Below the pieces are notes generated by a model. The model was given only the letters and a program-made list of their open reading frames with translations. It made no database searches and had not been told where the DNA came from. 64,000 nucleotides of DNA from Escallonia rubra (Eukaryota; Streptophyta; Magnoliopsida; Escalloniales; Escalloniaceae): assembly GCA_033065855.1 (NCBI GenBank), contig JAVXUO010000229.1:1-64000 (forward strand), given 5' to 3'. Positions 1 to 12,904 of this stretch are shown here, in pieces. Position numbers and translations under genes: made by a program. The first letter of the stretch is position 1. The number at the start of each line of letters is the position of its first letter.

Positions 1-960
1 TCCTACTTTTGCCAATAACCACCCAATCCCACACCTGTAACACCTGCCACTACAATAACCACCTCCTTCATTCGACCTCCGTAAACTGATAAATACCTCC
101 CTCATCCGACCTCCGCAAACTGATAAATAAGTCTGAATCCCTCCATCGGGCACCACAAAGTAATTACCAACTCCGATCCCCCCTCCCCCGATAACCACCA
201 ACTCAGGCTCCCATTCCCCGATTTCACTAAAATAACCACCTCCCCTCCCCCTTCCGTTGTTCGATAACCACACAATCTTACTCTCTTTGATTGCCACTGT
301 AACTACCATATCCCCTTGCCCCGTCTGCCTCTAATTACCTGGCCCATCTCCCTTGCTTCGGCAGCTACAAGCAGCACTGATCTGCCGTTTCAATTTACAT
401 TTGTCTTTGTGGCAGTGGTGGTTGGTCTTTGATCTATGGTCTCGATGATGAGTTGTTTGTTTATGCATGTGTTTGTGTGTTGGGAGGTCGATAATAAATA
501 GGGGTAGGTTGTGCGGTGGTGGAAGTTTGATAAGACTAGTGGCTGGGGGTGAGGGTGTATCGACCGTGGTGTTTACACGTATGGTTTGGGGGGAGGGGTG
601 AGTGTCGTGTCTGTGAGTGTTAGTGTTTTGTTATGGGGGGGTCTATATGGTGAGTGGATGGGTAAGGGTTGTACGACGGTGAAAGGATGTAAGAAGGAGA
701 GCCACCTGGAAGAGGGCTAGTGAAAGTAGCGTATGTTGTGGGGGAGGGGGTATGGTATTGTGGTGAGGATGGGTAGGGGTTCAGGGTTGTTCAGTGGTGG
801 GAGGGTAGGAAGACTTGGCTAAATCTAGGGAAGGAGGGAGAGGCCGAGCAAGTGGTGTTGACCGGTTGTATGTGTATAGGGGCTGAAGAAGAAGTGAATG
901 AGGGTGGTGGGGTGGCAAGGGGAAAGTGGTGTTTTGTTAGGGTTTCGAAAATTGTTGACT
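1..960. other. Low-complexity CT-rich then GT-rich sequence, no gene
   Basis: The first ~330 bases are rich in C and T, with recurring AACCACC and two near copies of a CGACCTCCG-AAACTGATAAATA segment around 75-130. From about 400 to 950 the composition flips to G- and T-rich, with many GGTGG and GGGTA words. No open frame of family-like composition is visible. The pattern resembles the GC-skewed cores of MULEs later in the window, but I could not find matching terminal repeats or a target-site duplication. Confidence 0.5.
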
Positions 961-1824
961 AAAATGATTCAAATCCTTAAATAAAACAAATGTCTGATTG
1001 CATTTTGAATTACACCAGGTACAAAATGAAGCATCTAAAGCCATAGATGATAAACATAATCAATTTGTGAAGATATTCCATCATCTTACAAAATTCGTAC
1101 ATAGTAAAATTGCAATTGGAGCAGCAAAACTCAAATATAGAGTCCAAAATAATTATCCACATCCAAGTGAAGTTTAAAAGTAAACTAAATGTCAGAATTT
1201 AAAGCTTGTGAAAACGAAGAAGGTAAAAGAGTAGGTTTTTTTTATGAGATAAGAAAGTAAGGTGAGCTCGAATAATCAGATGACATGTCATAGACAAACC
1301 AAAATGCAAAGTCAAATACTAAGTCAAAACAATGAAAAGTAAGTGACATCAACTCGAAGAGCAAAAAATAGGCTAAGGTAAGTTCACAAAATGATTTTTA
1401 AGTGTTCCCAAGGACCCAACGCGAGAACAAAGTACAAAGGTAATAAACACATGCCAGTAACATAATAGCCATTGTTGAGCGTGTTATCCGAAAACCAATA
1501 CGTGGTTACGAAAGTTGCCAAGTACCTAAAAGTCAATGAGGTGACAACAAAGGTCTTTTTAAATATTCCCATTTGTCTAGAAGAATTATTATTTTTAATG
1601 ATTATAAAAACAAATGGAACACTAACAACACACTAATGGTCGAGATCTAAGAAAGCACAACAATAGCATTGAGGTTAAGAAGTAACAAGATGATGAAATA
1701 AGGCACAAAGAGTGAAAGGAATCTCTTTCAGTAGAAGTTACTTCCAGTCTCTCCTAGAAACTCTCTCTCACAACCAACTTCCTTTGTTTCGCTGCCGCTG
1801 CCGTCGTCGGCTTTTCCAGCGTAT
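961..1824. other. AT-rich spacer, nothing recognised
   Basis: About 860 bases of AT-rich sequence between the GT-rich stretch and the first LTR element. Only short open frames occur and none resembles a known protein. The last ~120 bases become C-rich just before the insertion point of the LTR element. Confidence 0.5.
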
Positions 1825-1829
1825 GGTCG

Positions 1830-2756
1830 TGTTGGCATTGTGGGTTTTAACTCACTTTGGGCAGTTCATTTTAACTCAATTTTCAAATAGGTTTCACATC
1901 ACATTTTGGTTAGGAACAAATTGATTTATGTTCATCTATTGAAGTAGATGATCATAGTATATTCACAAGTTTAAAACAAATGAGGAGTGAATGAGAAAAT
2001 TGAAGTTGGTGGTTCAACTTGAAGGGAAAGAAAATCCCACATTGAAGAGATAAAGCTAATGTTACCTCCTTATAAGGTTTAGTCTTGAGCTAAGGGTTGG
2101 CCCCTTGGGGGTACCCAAGTTTTGTTAAGAGTGAGGACCTAAGTTGACCCAACGTCCATAACACGCGTGCGCCGCCTGCCTATCCTGGTCCCTGGCCGTG
2201 GCTTGGGCTTGGGCCCATCAAACTTTATTCTTTTTGGGACAAAAATATTTTAAATAAATAAGTTTTTATTTATTTAAATTCTTTTGCGGAATTTGCAACC
2301 TTTCCAACAGCTTCAAAGTTACCAAGTACCTAAAAGTCACCGTATAAAAACTGCGTCCAGGATCTGAAAAACAAAACAAAAAAAAAAAATTCCTCTCGCG
2401 AAATTCTATATGTTTTCCTAATGTCTCCGAAAGAAAAAGTTTTGCATTGTTTTGGTTCACCGGGTCTGCAAATATGGAATGCTCCTATTTCTAGACATTG
2501 CTGCCGTTGTACCTTGGGAAACTTTCGTCAAGAGACCGTTAGCTCCATTGTGGGACGAATAAAGTCTTAAGGACAGTAAATCAAATTCATGCATCGGTTC
2601 TCCATTTGCTGTTGTGAGTTACATATAGTCCAGTTTCTAATTCTGTAGTCTTAGAAACATTATAATTCTGTCTGCTTAGTTTAATATACTACATTTCAGT
2701 ATTTTTCGTACTTGTTTTTCTGCACAACTATATACAAAGCAATATTTTCCCCAATA
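1830..2756 (+). repeat. 5' LTR of copia-1
   Basis: Begins TGTTGGCATTGTGGG and matches 7584-8525 along its whole length. Ends near a CCAA-type terminus that pairs with the TGTTGG start as a short inverted repeat. The exact 3' edge is uncertain by about three bases. No clear tRNA-Met primer site follows. Confidence 0.85.
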
Positions 2757-5700
2757 ATCTTAAGACTTTATTCTGCACTTTGTATTACATGTGTAGAAAC
2801 ACTTTTTCAAAATACTGTTTTCAAAATTCGTTTTCTTGATTCTGTCAAACTTTGTACTAAAATTATTTTCAGTTTCTGAATTTAATTTTAGTGTTCTTAG
2901 AATCTGCTTTTTGTTATAGCTTTGTGTTAGACTGGAATTTCGTTTAATTATTGTTATGATCTGTGAAAGATATAACAATGGCTACTAGTGAAACCATTCC
3001 TGAAAGTGGACCCGTTAATCCCAACGTGCAACATGGTGACGGGACTGTGTTTGCAACGCCTTATGTAGCACATCCTCATGGATCCGTTGGACTTGGTGAG
3101 AAACCGATACAAATTTTCAGAAGGGAGTTTAAAAGGTGGCAACAAAAGATGTTGTTTTATTTGACCACCTTGAACTTGGCAAGGTTCTTGCAAGAGGATG
3201 CACCAAAACTTGGTGATAATCCCGACAGGCAGAAAGTGGTTGTCGTGGATGCTTGGAAGCATTCTGATTTCTTATGAAAGAACTATATCCTCAATGGATT
3301 AGACAATTCGCTGTATAACATATATAGTCCAATGATAAATGTGAAAGCATTGTGGGAATCCTTGAAAAAGAAATACAAGACGGAAAAAGACGAAAGATGT
3401 CGGCTGTAAGAAATTTGTAGTCGGCAAATTCCTTGAATTCAAGATGGTGGATTCCAAGATTGTGATTAGTCAAGTCCAAGAGTTTCAACTAATTCTACAT
3501 GAGATTCATGTAGAAGGTATGGTGCTTGGAGAATCTTTTCAAGTGGCTGCATTGATTGAAAAATTTCCTCTTACTTGTAAGGAATTCAAGAATTATTTGA
3601 AGCACAAACGTAAAGAAATGGAACTTGAAGATTTGATTTTGAGACTGAGGATTGAAGAGGATAATCTTCAGTCTGAGAAGAAGGCCGGTAATTATCATTA
3701 AGAGGCCAAGCAAATGTCGTCGAGCAAGGTCCGTCAAAGAGAAGGAAACTTTCTGATTCAGATGGTCCAAATTGAGCAAGCGGCTCAAATTCCAAGGGCG
3801 GTGAGAAAAAGAGGAAGTTCAATGGGCATTGCTATGTGTGCGACAAATCAGGCCATCGAGCTAAGGATTGTTACAGTCGCAAAAAAAAATTAAAATCACA
3901 GAGGGCGTTACAGATTTGAGTTTATATGCGGTAGTATCCGAAGTAGACTTATTTGGAAATCCTAAACAGTGGTGGGTAGACACGGGTGCTCCGAGTGAAG
4001 TATGTTTACTACATATGAGAGTGCCAACAGTGAGAATCTGTTTATGAAAAATTCGTCCTCTTTAAATGTGCAACGAATGGGAAAGGTGAAAAAAAATGAC
4101 ATCAAGCAAGGAGTTGAGTCTCAACAATTTTTTCATGTGCCGGACATTCGAAAGAATCTAGTTTTAGGCTCATTATTGAGTAAAAATGGTTTTAAACTAG
4201 TGTTTGAGTCTGACAAGTTTGTAACACTAAAAGTGTAATGACCATCGTACCTAAAGCTGTACCAAATTTCGATAATAATAATAATATTTCTCCTGCTTAC
4301 TTGTTAGAATCTCCTAATTTATGACATCGTACATTAGGTCATGTGAACTATGGTTCTTTACAAAAGCTTGTGGTAAATGGTTTTTGTTTTTGATTGCCTA
4401 AAATGTGTTTTGACTCACACAAATCGTGTTATTTTTCTGTTGAAGCAAAATTGGTAAAAACATCTTTCAAGTCGATTGAAAGATGTACGGAAACTTTAAG
4501 TTAAATTCATAGTGACATATGTAACTTAAAGGTGGTACAATCTAGAGGAGAAAAAAATTATTTTATCACTTTTATTGATGATTGTACGAGATTTTGTTAT
4601 GTATATTTGCTTAGAATCAAGGATGAAGCCTTTGAAGCATTTATGCAATACAAAATGGAAGTTGAAAATCAACTTAGCAGGAAAATCAAAGTACTAAGAA
4701 GTGATAAAGGTGGGGAATATGTTTTCCCTCTCGAAAAATATTGTGCCAATCACGGAATCATTCATGAGACCACGACACCATATGCGCCTCAGTCAAATGG
4801 AATTGTTGAGCGGAAAAATTGTCTTTTAAAGGAAATGATAAATGCTTTGTTGATAATTTCCGGACTACCGGATAACTTGTGGGGGGAGGTGGTCTTAACT
4901 GCAAATCGCATACTTAATAAAGTACCCCATAAGAAGTTGCAAAATATACCTTATGAGTTATGGAAATGACGTCCTCCTTCTTTCAAATATCTCAAAGTGT
5001 GGGGTCTAACAAAAGTAGCTATCCCACAACCTAAAATGGCAAAAATAGGACCTAAAACTGTTGATGAGATTTTTATTGGTTATGCAAACCATAGTTTTGC
5101 ATATCGGTTCTTAGTGCATAAATCTGAGGTTGATGGCATACACGTCAACACCATAATAGAGACAAGGAATGCACATTTCTTTGAAGAAATATTTCCTTAT
5201 AGAGTTGCAAAAGAACAAAATTTTCTTTAGAAAGAACTAATATGAACCAAGAACCCTCACAAGAGTAAGATGAACTAAGACGCAGTAAGAGAGCTAGAAC
5301 ATCTACATCTTTTGGTCCTGATTTTCTGACATACTTGTTAGAAAATGAATCTCGTACCTACAGTGAAGCAATGTCAAGTCATGAAGCTCCACATTATGTG
5401 GGAACTGGTGGATCTTCCTCCCAAAAATAAACTCCTAGAGTGTAAATGGATTTTAAAGAGAAAGATGATGGAACGATCGAAAAATATAAGGACAGATTGG
5501 TTGTCAAGTGATATAGACAAAAGGAAGGCATTGATTATTTCGATACATATTCACCAGTTACAAGAATAACATCAATTCGAATATTGATAGCTATTACAAC
5601 TATTAATAATCTTGAGATACACCAAATGAATGTGCAGACAACCTTCCTAAATGGAGATCTAACTGAAGAGATTTATATGGAGCAACCCACGGGGTTTGTA

Positions 5701-7583
5701 GCTCCTGATCATAAGAGGAAGGTGTGCAAGCTTGTTAAGTCACTTTATGAACTAAAACAGGCTCCAAAACAATGGCATGAAAAGTTTGATAAAGTCATGA
5801 TTGAAAATGTCTTTAGAATCAACGAATGTTAGAAATGTGTCTACGTTAAAGGCACGAAAAAAGGATATGTTATTGTTTGTCTTTATGTTGATGACATGCT
5901 CATTATCGGGAACAATAGTACGTGAGTTCATTAAGTCTACAAAGAAAATGTTGACCAGTAAATTTGATATGAAAGATTTGGGTGTGACTGTTGTTATACC
6001 TGATATGAAAATTACCAAAACATCAAATGGACTAGTCTTGTCACAATCTCATTATATTGAGAAAGTGCTAAACAAATTTAAAAGTTATGATGATAGTCCT
6101 GTGAAGACACCTTTAGATATAAACTTACATCTAACAAAGAATACTGGTGAAGAAATATCTCAATTAGAGTATTCACGTATAATTGGTAGCTTAAAGTACA
6201 TCATGAATTGCACGAGACCCGATATAGCATATGTTTTCCGTATACTGAGTAGATATACTAGCAATCCGTGAAAGAATCACTCAATAGCTATTGTAAGAGT
6301 TTTAAGGTACTTAAAATATACCTTAAGTTTTGAGCTGCATTACAGAAGATATCCAGATGTATTAGAAGGATACAGTGATGCTAATTGGATATCTGATTAA
6401 ACAAAGTCCACAAGTGGATATGTGTTTGCATTAAGCGGATGAGTTATTTCTTGAAAATCCTCTAAACATATTGCCAGATCCACTATGGAGTCTGAATTCA
6501 GAGCTTTAGATAAAGTAGGAGAAGTAGCAGAGTGGCTTTGTAATTTCTTGGAGGATATTCCAAATTAGCCTAAGCGTGTGCCACCAATTCGAATACATTG
6601 TCATAGCCAATCTGCAATTAGAAGATCAGACATGTCCTGCTAGATCCAACATAGAGTCTGAGTTCATAGCTTTAGATAAAGTAGGATAAGAAGCAGAGTG
6701 GCTTTGTAATTTCTTGGAGGATATTCCAAATTACCCTAAGCCTGTGCCACCAATTAGCATACATTGTCATAGCCAATCTGCAATTGGAAGAGCATAAAGC
6801 AGTATGTACAACAACAAGTCTAGACACATACGTCGCAGACATAAAACCATTAAACAATTACTCTCTAGTGAAATTATCTCTATTGACTAGGTAAAGTCAA
6901 AGGATAATATTGAGAATCTGTTAACGATAGCTTTGATTAGATAGAAAGTAAATACGTCATTAAGGTGAATGTGTCTTGAGCCTATGAACTAAAGGGTTGC
7001 CATAACGGAAACCATACCTAGCTGACTGGAGATCCCAAGATCTAGGTTCAAAGGGAAAATTGAATTATATAAATGCAACGCAGATGAAGCACTGGGGGCA
7101 CTAAAACCCTCATATCCATTCCTATGATGAGAAGACAGTGGCACTACAAAAGATTAGGTTAAACTATGCTTTTATTGACTCTTATATCTTTGAAATCCAA
7201 GTAGGGGTGTAGCAGGAACCTCTTAATAAGAAATCACCTATATGTGAGTAAGAAGTGAGTCGAGAATTGCAAGGCTGAATTCTCATAGAGTACTCATGTA
7301 AAACCAAGAGTTGTTCAAGCCAAAATGAACACAACAATGAGAACCTTAAAACAATGTTTGAGCAAAAGTGTGTAAACTTCTATTGTCTCGATGTACACTA
7401 AAGGTTGAATAGTTCAAGACGACACGTTCACGAGTTAACCAGTAAATCCGATAGTTCTAACTAGGGAAGGTTCAAAGCCATCGGCCACCTATCCCGATCG
7501 AGTGTCATTCTAATTGAACTCTTTCTAATGTCAGCGTTTCTTTGCGTATAGTGTCCAGTCAATTTTCCATTCATGTGGGGGAT

Positions 7584-8525
7584 TGTTGGCATTGTGGGTT
7601 TTAAACTCACTTTGAGGAGTTCAATTTAACTCAATTTTCAAATGGGTTTCACACTATAATTTGGTTAGGAACAAATTGATTTATGTTCATCTATTGGAGT
7701 AAATGATCATATTATATTCACAAGTTTAAAACAAATGAGGAGTGACTCAGAAAATTGAAGTTGAAGTTGGTGGTTCAACTTGAAGGGAAAGAGAGAATCT
7801 CACATTGAAGAAATAAAGCTAATGTTGTCTCCTTATAAGGTTTAGTCTTGAGCTAAAGGTTGGCCCCTTGGCGGTACCCAAATTTTGTATACGGAGAGAG
7901 GACTTAGGTTGACCCAAGATCCATAAAACGCACGCGCGCCGCCTGCCTGTCTCGGTCCGTGGCCGTTGGGCTTGGGTCCATCAGGCTTTATTCTTTTTGG
8001 GACAAAAACATTTTAAATAAATAAATTTTTATTTATTTAAATTCTTTTCTAAAAAGCTGTAATCTTTCCAAAAGCTGCACTCTCTTAGTGAAGAGTTGCA
8101 CCCTCCAGTGAATATTTTCACTATATAAAAACTGCATCCAGGGTCTAAAAAACAAAACTAAAAAAAAAATTATCCCCCAAAATTCGGTCCGTTTTTCCTG
8201 TGTCTCCAAAATAAAGAGTTCTGATTGTTTTGGTTCGCCATATCTGTAAATTCGGAATGCTCCTCGTTCTAAACATTGCTGCTATTGTATCTTAAGAGAC
8301 TTTCGTCAAGAGACCATTAGCACCATTACGGGATGAATAAAGTTTTAAGGATAGTGAATCAAATTCACGCCTTAATTCTCCATTTGTTGTTATGCATTTC
8401 TGTTGTGAGTTACATAAAGTCCAGTTTCTAATTCTGTAGTTTTAGAAAGTTTAATATACTACATTTCAGTATTTTTCGTACTTGTTTTTCTGCACAACTA
8501 TACAAAAGCATTATTTTTCCCAACT
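7584..8525 (+). repeat. 3' LTR of copia-1
   Basis: Near-copy of 1830-2756, preceded by a purine-rich GTGGGGGA tract (7575-7582) that fits a polypurine tract. Followed by GGTGG, which resembles the GGTCG before the 5' LTR. Confidence 0.85.
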
Positions 8526-8530
8526 GGTGG

Positions 8531-9340
8531 GTTTGTGTTTTGGTTTTGTTTGGGTTTCTTTTTTTGGTTGATCTATGAGTTAATTGTGTTATTTTGGTGT
8601 CTTCGGGCTCAGATGGTTGCGGTAAGCAAAGTGGGTTTGGCTCCTGTTTGCTGCAGTTTGGATAGGATATCTGCGTTGGTGATGGTATGTCGTGACGGTG
8701 GGTCTTTTGGACATGGGGCTAGTCCTCTTTGTTGGTGGGTCGGGGGTTCGGTGCAGTTCGTTACACCCATTTTCTTAGTTGAGGTGGTGATGGCGATGGA
8801 GGTTCACGATGGGTGAGGGGATTTTGTGGTGGATGGTTGCTTTGAGGTCTGATTGATGATTTCTCCTACTAGGTTCCCTTTCTCTTCTTTTCCCCTTCCC
8901 TTCCTAGTTAGGTCCCCCCCCCCCCCCCCCCCCCGCGGTCAGATTTTAGGTTATTGGGTTGGTGATTGTGCTTCGGGGTCTCAAGTACAGCTGGGTGGTG
9001 GTGAGTTAGAGTGGCTTAGTGGTTCATTGAGGTGGTGTTGGTTGGAGTAGGGGTTCGAGTGGTGGTGAACGGCAGTGAGGATTGTGAAACTTGGGTTTGC
9101 TTCTAGTTGACCTTGGGTTGGTGGTGGAGCGGTTGTTGTTCATGCCTGCAGTGGTCAATGGCATCGTGTTGGTCGGCTGTGATGGTGTTGTAGTAGCAGT
9201 GATGGTGATGCATTGTTGTGCATGGGTAGGGGTTAGAGACACGTGGAGGGTGCTGGCAGTGCTAACAGGTGGTGGTGCTGACGTGTTTAATTTTTCAGCT
9301 TCAAACGGTCGTTGATTTCGGTAGTGTTGACAAGGTTTTG
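8531..9340. other. GT-rich low-complexity sequence with a 21-base C run
   Basis: G- and T-rich sequence with many GGTGGTG words and a homopolymer run of C at 8914-8934. Open frames on both strands reflect composition, not conserved protein. No family recognised. Confidence 0.45.
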
Positions 9341-9384
9341 TGTTTTTTTTTTAGTTAATTCTCCAGTTTTGTAGACCGGAAAAA

Positions 9385-10230
9385 AAAACCCATTTGACAA
9401 ACAGTTTTAAATTTTTTTTTTATTTTGAAAATTAGTTTTTAAAACGGGGCAGCTTTTTGAAAATCCATTTTTTATTTTTGGGTTTTCAGTTTTGATTTTT
9501 GTTATGAGATCCAACCTTTAAACTTTGTTAGAAGCAAAAGAATGAACAATATTTTAACAAAACCTCCATCACACACAGAGCACCGCCACGACCACCGGGC
9601 CTACCGCCATCACCATGATCCACCAATACTGCCATTTCACCATCACCACACACTACCGCCGCCCCACTGTCCTTGACAATCATAACCACTGCCCACGTCC
9701 CACCACTGCCGCCAACACCACGACCCACCACTGCCGACCGCACACACCCACGACTACCATCGAGACCAGCGCCACCACCCCACCACCGTCGCCACTCACA
9801 TTCCTAACCCATCGTTGCCATCACCGTCGCAAACCTGCTCCACCTGACAATCATCATTGCAGATTTGCGACGACCAACCGTCGTCACTCAAGTCAGACAT
9901 TGCAGCCATCGTCATCACCTCCGCCATGCCCGCGAGTGAAGCCAATCACACCCAATCACACCATCGTTATTGTTGACCTGTGATTTGATAGAGGGGGGTG
10001 GTGGTGGTGACTGGCGGTGGATGTGGTTGGAGGGTTTTGTTGGAGAACAAGAGAACCTTTTAAGGAAAAATGAAAAAAGAACGAGGAAAGAAAACTCAAA
10101 ACAAAGACTGCTTTACCAAACATCCACCTATTTTTTTCTCAAAAAAAAAATTTACACACACAACTAGTTTTGGTTTTTATTTTTTCGTAAACCAAAACTG
10201 AAAATCACAGTTTTGTCAAACAGAGCCTTC
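9385..10230. repeat. Possible small DNA transposon with CA-rich core
   Basis: The left part (from about 9391) reads TTTGACAAACAGTTTT followed by T-rich sequence. The right part (to about 10228), read on the minus strand, begins GGCTCTGTTTGACAAAACTG. Both share TTTGACAAA with a following AT-rich stretch, which suggests weak terminal inverted repeats. Between them lies a CCACCACC-rich core (9545-9980). No target-site duplication was found, so this could be chance similarity of AT-rich sequence. Confidence 0.25.
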
Positions 10231-10884
10231 GTGTGTGTTGTTTGATGGTTTCTCTTTTGGATTTTGTTGCTAATTGTCTATTGACTTAACCTTGGACTGG
10301 CTTATTTATTTTTGTGCTGTTTGGCAACCTCAGGGTTAGGGTTGTTGTCCATGTTTATAGTTAATTTCTTCGTTCGGATGAGGGCGTACTAATGTCTTAT
10401 GCAGGTAGCTTTTGGTGAAGATTTCGTAGCGATGAAGCCGTTATTTTTAAGCTGCTCTTAGATATTGCAAGAAGACTTGGCTATGGCCACTCCTTATCTC
10501 GCATTTCCTCGTGGGAGTGCGGTAACTGGTTTTTTTTTTTTTTTTTTTTTTTATCATATTAGTAATGATATATACTCCATTGGTAAGATTTTTTACCCGG
10601 CCCGTATAAAAAATAAAAGAATGAAAGAAACCTCCAATTTGGTAAAAAATAATGCTTCATCAAATAAAGACAGGAACCATCAATCGAATAAGAAGCTAGC
10701 AATGGAATGATGGAGTAGGAGGACTAGGAACCACTACGTGAAAGCAAGAGACCGGTAACACAGTGGATTGGTTGGCAACCAACAAATTATACAAGTAACC
10801 AAAAAGAACATAAATAAATATAAAGCAACACAAGAACGTAATTCTCTAGCGGCAACAAAAAGCCTGACACAACAGCGCACTTAC
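10231..10884. other. Spacer with 23-base T run, nothing recognised
   Basis: Contains a T homopolymer at 10530-10552 and ends with the left target-site duplication of the SINE at 10874-10884. No gene or element recognised in the rest. Confidence 0.4.
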
Positions 10885-10897
10885 AGCCAACAAGGGT

Positions 10898-10908
10898 TGG
10901 TTCAGCGG
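10898..10908 (+). promoter_or_regulatory. RNA polymerase III A box of the SINE
   Basis: TGGTTCAGCGG fits the A-box consensus TRGYNNARNNG at every position. Confidence 0.8.
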
Positions 10909-10940
10909 TCCCCAGGATCCCAATTCAGGTTTTCCACCTG

Positions 10941-10951
10941 GGTTCGAATCC
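10941..10951 (+). promoter_or_regulatory. RNA polymerase III B box of the SINE
   Basis: GGTTCGAATCC fits the B-box consensus GGTTCGANTCC at every position. Confidence 0.85.
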
Positions 10952-11166
10952 TACCTGCTGCACTTGTTGGTGGCAAACTTACGTCATCGCCCTGCATGTG
11001 CTCCACACACGGGTCCTTGTGCGCTTCGGCCCCGACATAGGTGCGGGAATCAGGAGCTCAGATGTATGTGGCGGCCTTGTAGGTCTCCGAGGCGGAATAC
11101 TCCCTGCCGGTTGGATTAGAGCCTTACGGTCCAGCCTTTTATTAACAAAAAAAAAAGTGCACTTAC

Positions 11167-12900
11167 GAATACTACGTTATCAAAGATTGATGAACAATTA
11201 GATTATCAAAGACAACATCTGATCAAGTTTATGCCAAGTGAAATCCCTGCCTTTCGAAAACAAATTGACCAAAAACTACAGGGAGTGAGCGGAGCAAAAC
11301 CTAAATACAATACAACAATTAATTAGTAATTTACTCCCAAAAACGATGTGGGGTTCATCGTAACCACAGCATCTAAACCCATATCTAACACTACAATCCA
11401 ACAAAACTATTAAATTTGGTACTCATTGCTTACCAAAATCGTCACCGAAATTGTAATCCAAAAGTAACGCTTCTTCTCTTTGCAACTACTGGTGAACTAT
11501 ATACGGGAAAAGAGGAGGATGTCTCCAATTAGTTGACTAATCTTTTTGAAATTGGTTATAAGACAGTCAAACTTGATTTATTGGATTACATCAAGCTGAT
11601 AGACATTTGACAAACATATAAAACTGATTCAGATGCTAAAAACTGATTAAATTATAATTCAAAAACTGAGGAGTATGTAATAATTATTTTTTTATAATCA
11701 ACTTTGCATTTATAATTAAAACATTAAATTTTTTGTCATTTTACCATAATTTTTTTTTTAATTATTTTAACCCGAACACCATACATAGTTTAGAGCTAAT
11801 TTTGCTAATATATAGTTTAAAGATGAATTGAAAGTTGATTAAGAATTAACCTGAAATTTGTTTTCGAAAATCAATTCCAAACATGCTCTTAACCTAGTAT
11901 ATGAAATTGCTTAAAAACCCCTTAAATTTAGCTATTAATTCAAAGATAAAGATGTATTCCAATTCAACTAAATGGGTGGAAATACCATTTGCAACATATT
12001 TCTTATTTTTGGATATTACATCATACCCTCCTTAAAAAAACCTTGTCCTCGTCAGAAGGAAACACAACTAAATCAAAAAAAAAAATTAGGGTGCATCTCC
12101 CTCATAGCGTTCTTGAGTTCTCAAGTAACTTTCCTCAAAGAATGGTTAAGCCATAATACTTTCACAAGAGATGTCGTCTGAGAGTGCATGACATGCTTCA
12201 ATTCTCTCACTCGAATATGCGTTCAAGTTACTCTTTGTGAGATAAGTCATCTTTAATCTGCACAGGCTATAATGAATGACATGGGATGGGTTGAACAAGT
12301 ACTTTCACGTGGGAGAACACCAAACACTCTGATAATCTAAGACAAAAGTCCGAAATAAAGTGACATTATAAGCAACTAGTCCCGCACCTACAGAGGAGAG
12401 AACTTGTTGTTATTCCTTAAAATATGTCACTATGTTCCAAGAAGATACACGGGCCGGATGAACATGAGAAGTCCCTCTTAAAAGTGCAGATCACGACGAG
12501 ATCTGCCTGCCTAACATTTTTGTCACTCTAAGCTGTCCGTTAACAATCTCAAATCAACTAAACCTTCCATAACATTAACAACATTACTGGAAAAACTGTG
12601 CATCATTTAATAATCAACAAAAAGCATGAAAACTTCATGTCAGAATAATGGACCCTGGCATAATAAAGCACAGACAATACCTATCCAGCATATGTGGTAG
12701 CACCACAAAATCTTGAACCTCCTCCGATGGCAAGTCTACCAAAAACCTCGCCGACTAAAGTTTCATAAAAGTAGTAACTTCTTCGTGCATCAAATTATCA
12801 GAGTCAGTAATTTTAACTCTCATATTATAATGAATAGTTAATATCCAAATGGGAGGTCTTAGCTCTTTTCAAACAAATGTAGAACCCAGCCAAGAGACTT
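11167..12900. other. AT-rich spacer, possible minus-strand gypsy edge
   Basis: Mostly AT-rich and without a recognisable gene. Read on the minus strand, 12020-12050 gives GACGAGGACAAGG, a T-rich stretch, then AAGGAGGGTATGATGTAATAT. That resembles the end of gypsy pol, a purine tract and an LTR start, but no second LTR was found and the rest of 12050-12900 gave no recognisable protein. Around 11560-11890 there are MITE-like words (a minus-strand GAGCATGTTTGGAATTG near 11872-11888) without a clear partner. Confidence 0.3.
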
Positions 12901-12904
12901 AATT

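Larger units (their letters stand above)
1830..8525 (+). mobile_element. Ty1/copia LTR retrotransposon, full-length but broken (copia-1)
   Basis: A fossil Ty1/copia element with two LTRs. Parts follow the copia order on the plus strand. A gag region lies at about 2976-3900, with a typical WQQKMLFYL stretch and a CCHC-like knuckle near 3835-3875. A protease DTGA motif is near 3985. Integrase core is at about 4530-5220 (FIDDCTRFCYVYLL, then PQSNGIVERKN). Reverse transcriptase is at about 5400-6270 and RNase H at about 6290-6900. The coding region carries many breaks (more than ten). The flanks read GGTCG (1825-1829) and GGTGG (8526-8530), a plausible 5-bp duplication with one mismatch. By eye the LTRs differ at roughly one site in ten, suggesting an insertion several million years old. 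Confidence 0.9.
10885..11156 (+). mobile_element. tRNA-derived SINE with intact promoter boxes and target-site duplication
   Basis: A 272-bp SINE on the plus strand. It has a consensus-matching RNA polymerase III A box, TGGTTCAGCGG (10898-10908), and a perfect B box, GGTTCGAATCC (10941-10951), 32 bases apart, the arrangement of a tRNA head. The body ends in TTATTAAC and a tract of ten A (11147-11156). Flanking repeats AGCGCACTTAC (10874-10884) and AGTGCACTTAC (11156-11166) match at 10 of 11 bases and look like the target-site duplication. Such elements are mobilised in trans by LINE proteins. The tidy ends suggest a fairly recent insertion; the SINE family name cannot be assigned without a search. 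Confidence 0.88.

Noticed and set aside
1384-1924. Short frames beside the first LTR
   Set aside because: No conserved words, no promoter or splice context; expected by chance.
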